This document shows positions 7,883-15,552 of a stretch of DNA of 64,000 nt, in pieces. The stretch is taken from contig NZ_JAFCJE010000005.1 of NCBI RefSeq assembly GCF_018131185.1, positions 620,001-684,000 on the forward strand, given 5' to 3'. The translations under genes were made by a program, and so were the position numbers. The notes beneath the pieces were generated by a model, which was given only the letters and a program-made list of their open reading frames with translations, ran no database searches and was not told where the DNA came from. Every line of letters starts with the position of its first letter. The first letter of the stretch is position 1. The stretch comes from Bradyrhizobium diazoefficiens (lineage in GTDB: Bacteria > Pseudomonadota > Alphaproteobacteria > Rhizobiales > Xanthobacteraceae).

Positions 7883-9616
7883 CTATGCCGCGTCGCGCTT
7901 GACGGCGCTGTCGGCAAGATGTCGTCCGGCAATGTAGCCGAAGGTCAGCGCCGGCCCAAGCGTGATGCCGGCCCCGGGATAATTGCCGCCCATGATGCTC
8001 GCCATGTCGTTGCCGGCCGCATAGAGCCCGGGAATGACCCGGCCCTCGGCGTCGAGCGCCCGCGCATTCTCGTCGGTGACGATGCCGGCATAGGTGCCGA
8101 GATCGCCGACCATCATCTTGATGGCATAGAACGGCCCGTTCTCGATCGGTGCGACGCAGGGGTTCGGGCCGTGCATGGCATCGCCCTGGTAGCGGTTGTA
8201 GGCCTTCGAGCCCTTGCCGAAGGCGGCGTCGTGTCCCAGCGGCGCGGTCGCATTGAACTGCCCGACGGTCTCGACGAAGGCCTTGGGATCGATGCCGGCC
8301 TTCGCCGCAAGTGCCTCCAACGTATCGCCGCGCATGAGATAGCCTGTATTCAAGTGGTGACCCAGCGGCATCGGGAAGGGCGGCACGCAGCCGAGGCCGT
8401 ATTTCCGCAGCGTCTTGTGATCGCACACGAGATAGGCCGCGATCTCCTCACCGGGCCTCGCGGCCTTGACCATGGCCTGGACGAAGTCGTGATAGGAATT
8501 GCCCTCATTGGCGAAGCGCCGGCCGTCGCGCATCACCGCGATCACGCCGGGCTTGGCACGGTCGATGAAGTGCGGCATCACGCCCTTCGATCCGTCCTTG
8601 CGCGTGGTCAGCGACACCGGCACCCAGGCTGCCGCATTCGGCAAGCGGTCCTCGATATGACCGCCGGCGCTTTCCGCCAGACGTAGTCCATCCCCGCTAT
8701 TGCCGGTCGGCCCCGGCGAATAATGCTCGTTGCCGGTCGGCGCATGCGGAAACATCTTCTTGCGCCGCTCGACGTCATGCGGAAAGCCGCCGCAAGCGAG
8801 CACGACGCCTTGCCTCGCGCGGATCCGGACGTCGCGTCCCTCGCGCGAAACGATCGCGCCTGTCACCGTCCCGTTCTCGACCGTCAGCTCGCGCACCGGC
8901 GAGGACAGCCACATCGGAATCTTCAGATCGAGCGCGGATTTTGCGAGGCGCCCCGCCAGCGCATTGCCGTTCGTCAGCGTCATGCCGCGGCCGTAGCGCA
9001 GCACGTCCATCAGGTGTCGCGACAGGCGCTTGGCGACGTAGACCGCCGAGGTCAACGACTTCGTCACCCGCATGAAGTGGATGATCTCCTTGCCGCTTCC
9101 GAGCATCATGCCGAACACCGTAAGCTCGGGGAGCGGCATGCCGAGCGACTTGATGAGGTCGCCGAGTTCGCGGCCGTCGAACGGGCGCGTCACCATGGAG
9201 CGGCCGCCTTGCGCACCGCCGGGTGCCTCGGCGTGGTAGTCGGGAAATACCAGCGGCATGTCGAAGCGCAACGCCGTCTTGGTGGTGAAAAAGTCCACCG
9301 CTTCCGGCCCGGCCGACAGAAATGCATCGACGCGCGCGGCATCGAAATTGTTGCCGGCCTCGTGCCGCAAGTAAGTGCGGGCCTGCTCCGGCGTCTCTTC
9401 GATGCCGTAGGCCTTCGCCAGCGACGTGCCGGGGATCCAGAGCCAGCCGCCGGAGCGGGCGGTGGTGCCGCCGAAGCGCGGCTCCTTCTCCACGACCAGC
9501 ACGTCGAGTCCGCGATGGCGCGCGGTGATTGCGGCCGACATGCCGGAGCAACCCGATCCGGCCACGAGCACGTCGCACTCGTAAGTCTCAATTGCGCTTT
9601 GCTCGTTGCCGGTCAT
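7883..9616 (-). CDS. FAD-binding oxidoreductase, fumarate reductase / 3-ketosteroid dehydrogenase-like
   Basis: A flavoprotein of 577 residues in the FAD_binding_2 superfamily. The N-terminal FAD motif (VLVAGSGCSGMSAAI, about 15-29) is followed by GGTTARSGGWLWIPG. The C-terminal region YAAGNDMASIMGGNYPGAG with GPALTFGYIAGR is characteristic of 3-oxosteroid-1-dehydrogenase-like and fumarate-reductase-like proteins. No heme-binding or Tat signal region is present, so it is a cytosolic single-chain type. It starts 7 bp after the stop of the periplasmic binding protein gene. Substrate is unknown. Other members of the group act on steroids, 2-enoates or unsaturated acids, and the cluster gives no decisive clue. 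Confidence 0.85.
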   Translation of the reverse strand: MTGNEQSAIETYECDVLVAGSGCSGMSAAITARHRGLDVLVVEKEPRFGGTTARSGGWLWIPGTSLAKAYGIEETPEQARTYLRHEAGNNFDAARVDAFLSAGPEAVDFFTTKTALRFDMPLVFPDYHAEAPGGAQGGRSMVTRPFDGRELGDLIKSLGMPLPELTVFGMMLGSGKEIIHFMRVTKSLTSAVYVAKRLSRHLMDVLRYGRGMTLTNGNALAGRLAKSALDLKIPMWLSSPVRELTVENGTVTGAIVSREGRDVRIRARQGVVLACGGFPHDVERRKKMFPHAPTGNEHYSPGPTGNSGDGLRLAESAGGHIEDRLPNAAAWVPVSLTTRKDGSKGVMPHFIDRAKPGVIAVMRDGRRFANEGNSYHDFVQAMVKAARPGEEIAAYLVCDHKTLRKYGLGCVPPFPMPLGHHLNTGYLMRGDTLEALAAKAGIDPKAFVETVGQFNATAPLGHDAAFGKGSKAYNRYQGDAMHGPNPCVAPIENGPFYAIKMMVGDLGTYAGIVTDENARALDAEGRVIPGLYAAGNDMASIMGGNYPGAGITLGPALTFGYIAGRHLADSAVKRDAA

Positions 9617-9623
9617 CTGGATC

Positions 9624-10835
9624 TCACTTCTTCAGGAGTGGGCATTTGGACTCGGAGACCGGGCGGAAGGCGTCCTCGCCCTTTACGGTCTTGACGATGT
9701 CCAGATAGTCCCATGGCTCCTTGGACTGCTCGGGCTTCTTCACCTTGGCGAGATACATGTCGCGGATGACGCGGCCGTCCTCCCGCAACTTGCCGCCATG
9801 GACGAATGTATCCTCGATCGGCAGCTCGCGCATCTTCGCCATCACCTTTGCGGAATCGTCGGACCCGGCGGCCTTGATCGCCTTGAGATAATGCAGCACC
9901 GAACCGTAGACGCCGGTCTGGATCATGGTCGGCATCACCTTGGTGCGCTCGTAGAACTTCTTCGACCAGGCGCGGGTGGCCTCGTCCATGGCCCAGTACG
10001 ACGCCGTGGTCATGTAGGTGCCCTGCGCGGCCTTGAGGCCGATCGCGTGAACGTCGGTGTCGAACATCAGGAGACCGACCAGCTTCTGGCCGCCCTGCAC
10101 CAGGCCAAACTCGCCGGATTGCTTGATCGCGTTGTCGGTGTCCTGACCGGCATTGGCGAAAGCGACCACGTCGGATTTCGAGCTCTGCGCCTGCAGCGCA
10201 AACGAGGAGAAGTCCGCAGTGTTGGTCGGATGCTTGACGCCTCCGACCACCTTGCCGCCCATCTCGTTGACGAAGCGCGTTGCGTCCTTCTCGAGTTGAT
10301 GGCCGAAGGCGTAATCGGCCGTGATGAAGTACCAGGACTTGCCGCCTTCCTTGATGACAGCCGAGGCCGTCACCTTCGACAGCGCGTAGGTATCGTAGGT
10401 GAAGTGCACGGTATTCGGGCTGCACAGCTCGTCGGTCAGCGAGCTTGCGCCGGGGCCGGACAGCAGTGCGACCTTGCCTCGCTCGCGCACCATGTTGTGG
10501 ACGGCGATCGCGATGCCGGAATTGGGGATGTCGACGACGGCGTCGACCTTGCCGTTGTCGAACCAGCCGCGGACGATCTGCACGCCGACATCGGTCTTCA
10601 TCTGGTGGTCGGCGCTGATGATCTCGATCGGCTTGCCCAGCACGGCCGGCCCGAATTCATCCACCGCCATCTTCGCGGCTTCGACCGAGCCCGGCCCGGA
10701 ATTGTCGCGGCCCCAGCTCGACAGATCCGTCAGCACGCCGATCCGCACCACCTCGTCGGAGACTTGCGCGGTGGCCGCTGTGGTCGTGGCTGCCGAAGTC
10801 ATGGCCGCGAGCACGCAGGCCAGAAGCCCTCTCAT
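9624..10835 (-). CDS. ABC transporter substrate-binding protein, branched-chain amino acid type
   Basis: A protein of 403 residues with a clear signal peptide (MRGLLACVLAAMTSA..., cleavage probably near residue 23). The body is of the LivK/Peripla_BP_6 type: VVRIGVLTDLSSWGRDNSGPGSVEAAKMAVDE, then the KPIEIISADHQ and YFITADYAFGHQLEKDA regions. These proteins bind amino acids, aromatic acids, amides or urea in the periplasm and feed LivHMGF-type transporters. No permease or ATPase gene lies in the window, so it must work with transporter parts encoded elsewhere or serve another role. It is first in a three-gene leftward unit with the FAD oxidoreductase and the IclR gene. Confidence 0.9.
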   Translation of the reverse strand: MRGLLACVLAAMTSAATTTAATAQVSDEVVRIGVLTDLSSWGRDNSGPGSVEAAKMAVDEFGPAVLGKPIEIISADHQMKTDVGVQIVRGWFDNGKVDAVVDIPNSGIAIAVHNMVRERGKVALLSGPGASSLTDELCSPNTVHFTYDTYALSKVTASAVIKEGGKSWYFITADYAFGHQLEKDATRFVNEMGGKVVGGVKHPTNTADFSSFALQAQSSKSDVVAFANAGQDTDNAIKQSGEFGLVQGGQKLVGLLMFDTDVHAIGLKAAQGTYMTTASYWAMDEATRAWSKKFYERTKVMPTMIQTGVYGSVLHYLKAIKAAGSDDSAKVMAKMRELPIEDTFVHGGKLREDGRVIRDMYLAKVKKPEQSKEPWDYLDIVKTVKGEDAFRPVSESKCPLLKK

Positions 10836-10894
10836 GGTTGTTTCCTCTCTCTTTATGGGCCGCCTGAGGCGGCAAGCTGGTTTGGGAAATTAGA

Positions 10895-10906
10895 TATTAG
10901 CTAATA
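10895..10906. promoter_or_regulatory. candidate operator, 12-bp perfect palindrome
   Basis: TATTAGCTAATA is a perfect palindrome in an unusually AT-rich island, 60-71 bp upstream of the ATG of the substrate-binding protein gene. An IclR-family gene closes the same unit, so this is a reasonable autoregulatory operator (inference). The rest of the 346-bp gap 10836-11181 holds only a repeat (10977-11062) and the leader of the MFS gene. Confidence 0.4.
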
Positions 10907-10976
10907 AGTTTGTCAATGGCGAATAACGGGTGAAGGCAGGTTCCTCGAGGCCGGGAGGAACTGCTGTCTTGGCGTC

Positions 10977-11062
10977 GTCATTGCGAGCGCAGCGAAGCGA
11001 TCCCGAACCGTCCCCGCGGAGACCGGCTGGATTGTCTTGTCGCAAAGGCTCATCGCGATGAC
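10977..11062. repeat. diverged REP-like palindrome
   Basis: Begins GTCATTGCGAGCGCAGCGA and ends ATCGCGATGAC, with an inner GGATTGTCTTGTCGC. It is the same family as 476-560 and 26836-26921 but more diverged in the second half. It lies between two divergent genes. Confidence 0.65.
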
Positions 11063-11181
11063 GGATGTTGAAGCAGCTGCGCGCAAAATCTCGCGCGGTG
11101 ATCCTGTGAGGGCCGACACGCCCTCAGGTTGCAACCGTCGTTGCGATTGGCCATGATGCATGCGGAATCTTGGGGCAGGGC

Positions 11182-12483
11182 ATGACGACAGCAATGGGGA
11201 TTTCCGCGGGGGCGGAGAAATCGACGACGGCGCATGTGGTGTGGGCGAGCGCACTCGGCACCGCGATCGAGTGGTACGATTTCCTGATCTACGGCACGGC
11301 GGCGGCGCTGGTCTTCAACAAGCTGTTCTTTCCGAGCTTCGATCCCTTCGTCGGAACGCTGGCGGCGTTCTCGACCTATGCGGTCGGCTTCGTGGCGCGG
11401 CCCATCGGCGGCGCCATCATCGGGCATTACGGCGACCGGCTCGGCCGCAAGACCATGCTGGTCGCAACCATGATCGCGATGGGGCTCGGCACCTTCCTGA
11501 TCGGCTGCCTGCCGACCTACGATCAGATCGGCGTCTGGGCACCGATCCTGCTCGTCATGCTACGCTTCGTCCAGGGCATCGGCTTGGGAGGCGAATGGAG
11601 CGGCGCGGTCGTCATGGTGATCGAACATGCCGGCAATCGCCGCGGCTTCTACGGCAGCCTGGTGCAGATCGGCTTTCCCGTCGGCGTCGCCGCCTCCACC
11701 GGCATCTTCGGTCTGATGACGCAGCTGCCCGAGGCGGATTTCCTGAGCTGGGGCTGGCGCGTGCCGTTCCTGATCAGCATCCTGCTCGTCGGTGTCGGCT
11801 TCATCGTGCGGCTCAAGCTTGCGGAGACGCCGCACTTCAAGGAGGTGGTCGAGCGCAGGGAGGTGCTGGCGCAGCCGGTGCTCGAAGTGCTGCGCCGGGA
11901 CTGGCGGAGCTTTCTGCTGGCGATCGGCATCACGGTGTCGGAGGTTGGGCTCGCTTATCTGCTCACCGTCTTCACCGTGGTTTACGCCACGACGAAACTG
12001 GGCCTGCCGCGTCAGGTGATCCTGGACGCGGTCGTCTGGGCCGCCATCGTCGAGTTCGCGACGCTGCCGCTCGCCGGGTGGCTGTCCGACATCTTCGGCC
12101 GCAAGGCGCTCTATCTTGCCGGCGGCGTCTTCTCGGTGGCGCTGGCGTTTCCGCTGTTCTGGTTCCTCGACAGCAGGGAGCCGGCGCTGATCACGCTGGC
12201 ACTCGTGGTGACGATGACGCTAACGCACGCCCTGTTGTTCGGACCGAAGGCTGCCTTCATGCCGGAGCTGTTCCGCACCCAGGTTCGCTACAGCGGGGCC
12301 TCGCTGGGCGCCAATGTCGCGGCAGCACTGAGCGGCGGCTTCTCGCCGCTGATCGCCGCAGCGCTGCTCGCATGGGCCGGTTCCTACTGGGCGGTGTCGG
12401 TCTACATCATCGCGTTGTCGCTCATCACGATCATCGCTACGTTGATGGCGCCGGAGACGGCGCGCGCCGCGCTCAGATCCTGA
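11182..12483 (+). CDS. MFS transporter, metabolite:H+ symporter (MHS) subfamily
   Basis: A membrane protein of 433 residues with about 12 hydrophobic segments. MHS signatures are visible: GTAIEWYDFLIYGTAAAL in the first segment, the loop 2-3 motif GHYGDRLGRKTML, then GIGLGGEWSGAVV. Relatives import shikimate, dicarboxylates, proline/betaine or alpha-ketoglutarate with protons. The ATG at 11182, preceded by GGGGCAGGG, is preferred to a TTG 12 bp upstream. The gene diverges from the binding-protein unit and may be the uptake system of the neighbouring catabolic cluster. Substrate is not deducible. Confidence 0.9.
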   Translation: MTTAMGISAGAEKSTTAHVVWASALGTAIEWYDFLIYGTAAALVFNKLFFPSFDPFVGTLAAFSTYAVGFVARPIGGAIIGHYGDRLGRKTMLVATMIAMGLGTFLIGCLPTYDQIGVWAPILLVMLRFVQGIGLGGEWSGAVVMVIEHAGNRRGFYGSLVQIGFPVGVAASTGIFGLMTQLPEADFLSWGWRVPFLISILLVGVGFIVRLKLAETPHFKEVVERREVLAQPVLEVLRRDWRSFLLAIGITVSEVGLAYLLTVFTVVYATTKLGLPRQVILDAVVWAAIVEFATLPLAGWLSDIFGRKALYLAGGVFSVALAFPLFWFLDSREPALITLALVVTMTLTHALLFGPKAAFMPELFRTQVRYSGASLGANVAAALSGGFSPLIAAALLAWAGSYWAVSVYIIALSLITIIATLMAPETARAALRS

Positions 12484-12495
12484 GGGGCAGCCCGC

Positions 12496-12517
12496 CCGCC
12501 GGGGGGACGCCCGGCGG
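12496..12517 (+). terminator. GC-rich hairpin after the MFS gene
   Basis: A perfect 8-bp stem, CCGCCGGG / CCCGGCGG, with a 6-nt loop, 13 bp after the MFS stop. It is followed by a run of A then TTTT rather than a pure T-run, so it is only a candidate intrinsic terminator. It separates the MFS gene from the heat-shock promoter. Confidence 0.5.
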
Positions 12518-12539
12518 CAAAAAAATTTTGAGCCGGCCC

Positions 12540-12567
12540 CTTGAAACCGACTTCCGATCTTCTAAGT
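12540..12567 (+). promoter_or_regulatory. candidate RpoH (sigma-32) promoter
   Basis: CTTGAAA at 12540-12546 matches the sigma-32 -35 element exactly. The -10 is less certain: TTCTAAGT at 12560-12567 lies at the spacing used by alphaproteobacterial RpoH but is a poor match. Transcription would start near 12575, just before the ROSE structure. Confidence 0.5.
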
Positions 12568-12570
12568 CGT

Positions 12571-12690
12571 TTTTCGCCGCGAGAGCGGTGTGCCGGATGC
12601 CAAACCCGGGTCCGGTACGGGCGTCTGGCCGGGGTCCCCCTGCCTTGCGCTCCTTCGTATCCATCTTGCTCTTTGGAGGACTTGGTTATG
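12571..12690 (+). ncRNA. ROSE-type RNA thermometer in hsp20 leader
   Basis: The roughly 115-nt leader of the first Hsp20 gene has the layout of ROSE elements of rhizobial heat-shock genes. It begins with a small hairpin, CCGC-GAGA-GCGG, at 12577-12588. A GC-rich middle follows (12600-12655). It ends with a hairpin in which TTGCT (12666-12670), the hallmark UYGCU, faces the Shine-Dalgarno GGAGGA (12675-12680). The ATG is at 12688. At normal temperature the ribosome site is masked; heat opens the hairpin and permits translation. Family layout is established knowledge; assignment here is by pattern. Confidence 0.88.
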
Positions 12691-13149
12691 AGGACCAGTT
12701 TTGACTTCGCGCCCCTGTGGCGTTCCACCATCGGCTTCGACCACCTGGCCGACCTCGTCGACACCACCCTGCGCCAGGCGACCGAGGACAATTATCCCCC
12801 CTACAATATCGAGCGTTCCGGCGAAGACCATTACCGGATCAGCGTTGCTGTGGCGGGGTTCGGCGCCAGCGACATCACGGTGACGGCCGAACAGAACGCG
12901 CTCACCATCGAGGGCAGGAAGCCCGAGACGGCTGCGCGCGAATACCTGTATCAGGGCATCGCCGCGCGTCCGTTCCGGCGCGTGTTTAATCTTGCCGACT
13001 ATGTCCAGGTGAAGCAGGCCTCGTTCCAGGACGGGCTCCTGATCATCGACCTCGTCCGCGAGGTTCCGGAAGCCATGAAGCCGCGCCGGATTCCCATTGC
13101 GGGCGGCGCTCCTGCGGCATCGCAGATCGAGCAAAAGAAAGCAGCTTGA
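12688..13149 (+). CDS. small heat-shock protein, Hsp20 (class A type)
   Basis: A chaperone of 153 residues with an alpha-crystallin domain at about 36-132 (NIERSGEDHYRISVAVAGF ... QDGLLIIDLVREVP) and a C-terminal anchoring I-x-I motif (RRIPIAG). Such proteins form oligomers that hold unfolding proteins in the cytoplasm during heat stress. The ATG at 12688 is set by the ROSE hairpin, whose GGAGGA lies 7 bp upstream. The preceding CTTGAAA box suggests RpoH control at transcription and ROSE control at translation. A second Hsp20 of a different class follows 76 bp downstream, a common arrangement in Bradyrhizobium. Confidence 0.95.
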   Translation: MRTSFDFAPLWRSTIGFDHLADLVDTTLRQATEDNYPPYNIERSGEDHYRISVAVAGFGASDITVTAEQNALTIEGRKPETAAREYLYQGIAARPFRRVFNLADYVQVKQASFQDGLLIIDLVREVPEAMKPRRIPIAGGAPAASQIEQKKAA

Positions 13150-13225
13150 ACGCTCGATCGAGTTGGTAGCGGAACGCGGCGCGCGGATGCGCGGGCCGCG
13201 CTCCCGATGCATGAAGGAGAGAACC

Positions 13226-13717
13226 ATGGGTTTTCGTGATCTCATTCCCTGGTCGAGAAACCAGGAGCTTGCGCCGGCGCGCGACAATTTCGATCACTTC
13301 CTGACGCTTCACCGTGAGATGAACCGTCTGTTCGACGACGTCTTCCGTGGATTCGGCGGAACCGGCCTGTCCCCACTGATGGAAGGCCGTTTCGGCTGGC
13401 CGAAGGTCGAGCTCAGCGAGACCGACAAGACGCTGACGGTCTCCGCAGAGCTTCCCGGCCTCACGGAGAAGGACGTGCAGGTTGAGATCGCCAATGGCGT
13501 CCTGACAGTCCGCGGCGAGAAAAAGGCGGAGCGCAACGGCGAAGGCAGGTACTTCACCGAGCGCTATTACGGCGCGTTCGAGCGGCAGATTCCGCTGGAG
13601 GGCGTCGAGGAAGACAAGGCCGAGGCGTCGTTCAGCAACGGCGTCCTGACCGTGTCGCTGCCGAAATCGGAGAAGGCGCGCGAAGGCGTCAAGCGCATCG
13701 CGATCAACACGCATTAG
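13226..13717 (+). CDS. small heat-shock protein, Hsp20 (class C type)
   Basis: A protein of 163 residues. Its N-terminal part is longer and differs from the first Hsp20 (MGFRDLIPWSRNQ, then HREMNRLFDDVFRGF). The alpha-crystallin domain spans about 55-150 (WPKVELSETDKTLTVSAELPGL ... SNGVLTVSLPKSEKA), and the protein ends with an I-x-I motif in KRIAINTH. The ATG at 13226 has AAGGAGAG upstream; no ROSE-like fold is visible in its 76-bp leader, so it is probably cotranscribed with the first gene. The two classes may form separate or mixed oligomers. A strong hairpin follows the stop. Confidence 0.93.
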   Translation: MGFRDLIPWSRNQELAPARDNFDHFLTLHREMNRLFDDVFRGFGGTGLSPLMEGRFGWPKVELSETDKTLTVSAELPGLTEKDVQVEIANGVLTVRGEKKAERNGEGRYFTERYYGAFERQIPLEGVEEDKAEASFSNGVLTVSLPKSEKAREGVKRIAINTH

Positions 13718-13725
13718 TGCCAAGC

Positions 13726-13754
13726 GAGACGGCGGCGATCGACGCCGCCGTCTC
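13726..13754 (+). terminator. strong hairpin after hsp20 pair
   Basis: A perfect 12-bp stem, GAGACGGCGGCG / CGCCGCCGTCTC, with loop ATCGA, starting 8 bp after the second hsp20 stop. No T-run follows. It could stabilise the upstream mRNA or attenuate transcription into the next gene. Confidence 0.6.
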
Positions 13755-13804
13755 AACGTCAACAAACCCGTCCCCCACGGAAAGGAGCATCAGGGAGACA
13801 CGCC

Positions 13805-14140
13805 ATGACCAAAGCGAATACCAATGCCGGAACACTCAACCCGCTGTTTCATCCCGCTGCCCATTACGAGTCGCCCGCCGACGTCCTGAACGCGGAGGAG
13901 CTCTCCGCGCCGGAGAAGCGGATCATCCTGTCGTCCTGGGCCTCCGACATGTACGCGGTCGAATCCTGTCCCGCTTTGCGCGAGATACCGGGCATGAGCC
14001 GCACCATCCGGCTTGCCGATGTTCTGGCGGCGTTGCGCAAGCTCGACGGCGACAATGACAATGACGACCCGCCACGCGGGGGCGGCGTCCCGATGCGGTT
14101 GCGGCGGCCCTGGGCCGCCGCAGAGAGGCGCGCCGCATGA
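13805..14140 (+). CDS. hypothetical protein next to hsp20 genes
   Basis: A protein of 111 residues that I do not recognise as a named family. The first two thirds look folded (NPLFHPAAHYESPADVLNAE, then EKRIILSSWASDMYAVESCP). The end is a charged, low-complexity tail with DNDNDD and an Arg-rich stretch. No signal peptide or membrane segment is present. A good ribosome site (GGAGCATCAGGGAG) precedes the ATG. Its stop overlaps the start of the next small ORF in an ATGA. Similar proteins are, to my recollection, found beside small heat-shock genes in rhizobia, so a stress-linked role is possible; no function is claimed. Confidence 0.8.
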   Translation: MTKANTNAGTLNPLFHPAAHYESPADVLNAEELSAPEKRIILSSWASDMYAVESCPALREIPGMSRTIRLADVLAALRKLDGDNDNDDPPRGGGVPMRLRRPWAAAERRAA

Positions 14141-14247
14141 TCATCACCCACACCGTCCTGGCGCTCGTGCTGCTCGGCCAGGCCTCGGCGGCCTTTGCCG
14201 TTCCGTTTCTTGCCATGCACGGTCTTGTCGCCGCACCGCGTGACTGA
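14137..14247 (+). CDS. small hydrophobic peptide, 36 residues
   Basis: An ORF of 36 codons whose ATG overlaps the stop of the previous gene (ATGA at 14137-14140), the usual sign of translational coupling. The product starts MIITHTVLALVLLGQASAA and is hydrophobic almost throughout, so it would sit in the membrane or act as a short exported peptide (AFA near residue 21 resembles a signal-peptidase site). It lies 50 bp before the Deg-like protease gene. No family is recognised. Confidence 0.5.
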   Translation: MIITHTVLALVLLGQASAAFAVPFLAMHGLVAAPRD

Positions 14248-14297
14248 GGCCGCAAGGTTCTTTCATCCACATCCCGGTTCAGCGGCAGGTGACCAAG

Positions 14298-15404
14298 ATG
14301 AATATCGTGCGTTTGCTTTCGCTGGCGCTGCTGGTGCTCGCGCTCACGGCATCGCAGCCGGCCGCTGGCCAAATTCCAGACCTGAGGACGGGCGGCTCGG
14401 TGCCGACGCTGGCGCCCCTGGTGCGCCAGGTGACGCCGGCCGTCGTCAACATTTCCGTGCATGGCCGCGTGCGGGAGGACAATCCGCTCTACCGCGACCC
14501 GTTGTTCCGCGAGTTCTTCGACGTCCCCCGGCAGATCGAGAAGGAGGTCAATGCGACCGGCTCCGGCGTCATCGTCGATGCCCAGCGCGGCTATGTGCTG
14601 ACCAACAATCATGTGGTCGAAGGCACCTCCGTCGTTCAGGTCACCACCAAGGACGGCCGGCAGTTCTCCGCCAAGGTCGTCGGCCGCGATCCGCCGACCG
14701 ATGTAGCGGTGCTGCAGATCCAGAACCCGGCCGGGCTCAAGGCGCTGTCCTTCGGCGACAGCGACGCGCTCGAGGTCGGCGACTTCGTGCTTGCGATCGG
14801 CAACCCTTTCGGCCTCGGCCAGACCGTGACGTCAGGCCTCGTCAGCGCGCTGGGGCGGACCGGACTCGGCAAGCAGGGTTATGAGGACTTCATCCAGACC
14901 GATGCCGCGATCAATCCCGGCAATTCCGGCGGGGCGCTGGTCAGCCTGCGCGGCGAACTGGTCGGCATCAACTCGGCCATCATTTCACCCGCCGGCGGCA
15001 ATGTCGGCATCGGCTTTGCAATTCCCGTCAACATGGCTCGCAAGGTGATGGAGCAGATCATCGCCAAGGGCGGTGTCGAGCGCGGCCGGATCGGGGTTTC
15101 GCTGAAGGACCTGCATCCGTCGGTCAACAAAGGATTGAACCAAGGTGCCGTCATCGCGGAGATTGCGGTGGATTCGCCAGCGGAACAGGCGGGCCTGCGC
15201 AAGGGCGATATCATCACCCGGGCCGACGACCGCCCGATCCGCACCGCCGCCCAGCTCCGCAACACGATCGGCCTTGCTCGCGTCGGCGACGAGGTAAAGC
15301 TCACTTTCTTGCGCAATGGCGCACCGCTCGCGGCCGCGGTGAGGATCGCTCCCGCGGCCGAAACGAGCGGTGCCGTCGCCGGCGGGAATCGTCTCGTTCG
15401 TTAG
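14298..15404 (+). CDS. Deg-family periplasmic serine protease
   Basis: A protein of 368 residues with a signal peptide (NIVRLLSLALLVLALTASQ, cleavage near residue 25), a trypsin-like domain and one C-terminal PDZ domain (about 265-350). The triad is His105 (TNNHVVEG), Asp135 (PPTDVAVLQ) and Ser210 (NPGNSGGAL). Having one PDZ places it nearer DegS or short HtrA forms than the two-PDZ DegP, but it lacks a lasting membrane anchor. These proteases degrade or refold damaged envelope proteins. The ATG at 14298 is preferred to a GTG at 14289 because AGGTG lies 5-9 bp upstream. It sits in the heat-shock block. Confidence 0.92.
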   Translation: MNIVRLLSLALLVLALTASQPAAGQIPDLRTGGSVPTLAPLVRQVTPAVVNISVHGRVREDNPLYRDPLFREFFDVPRQIEKEVNATGSGVIVDAQRGYVLTNNHVVEGTSVVQVTTKDGRQFSAKVVGRDPPTDVAVLQIQNPAGLKALSFGDSDALEVGDFVLAIGNPFGLGQTVTSGLVSALGRTGLGKQGYEDFIQTDAAINPGNSGGALVSLRGELVGINSAIISPAGGNVGIGFAIPVNMARKVMEQIIAKGGVERGRIGVSLKDLHPSVNKGLNQGAVIAEIAVDSPAEQAGLRKGDIITRADDRPIRTAAQLRNTIGLARVGDEVKLTFLRNGAPLAAAVRIAPAAETSGAVAGGNRLVR

Positions 15405-15552
15405 CAGGCTCGCAGCGCGGGGTGATCCTGGTGGCCGGGCGGGAGGTCCACTCATCCAAGTTCCAACGGCCGATTGCCCCGCTATGGGCAACATACAAAC
15501 GTCGTGCCGCCATATTTGAGCAGGAGTGATTTCCCATGAGGGAGGCGCTCCG

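Noticed and set aside
15526..15552. Upstream start for the glycine-zipper protein
   Set aside because: It would add a nine-residue polar extension before a clean signal peptide, and the ribosome site GGGAGG fits the ATG at 15553.
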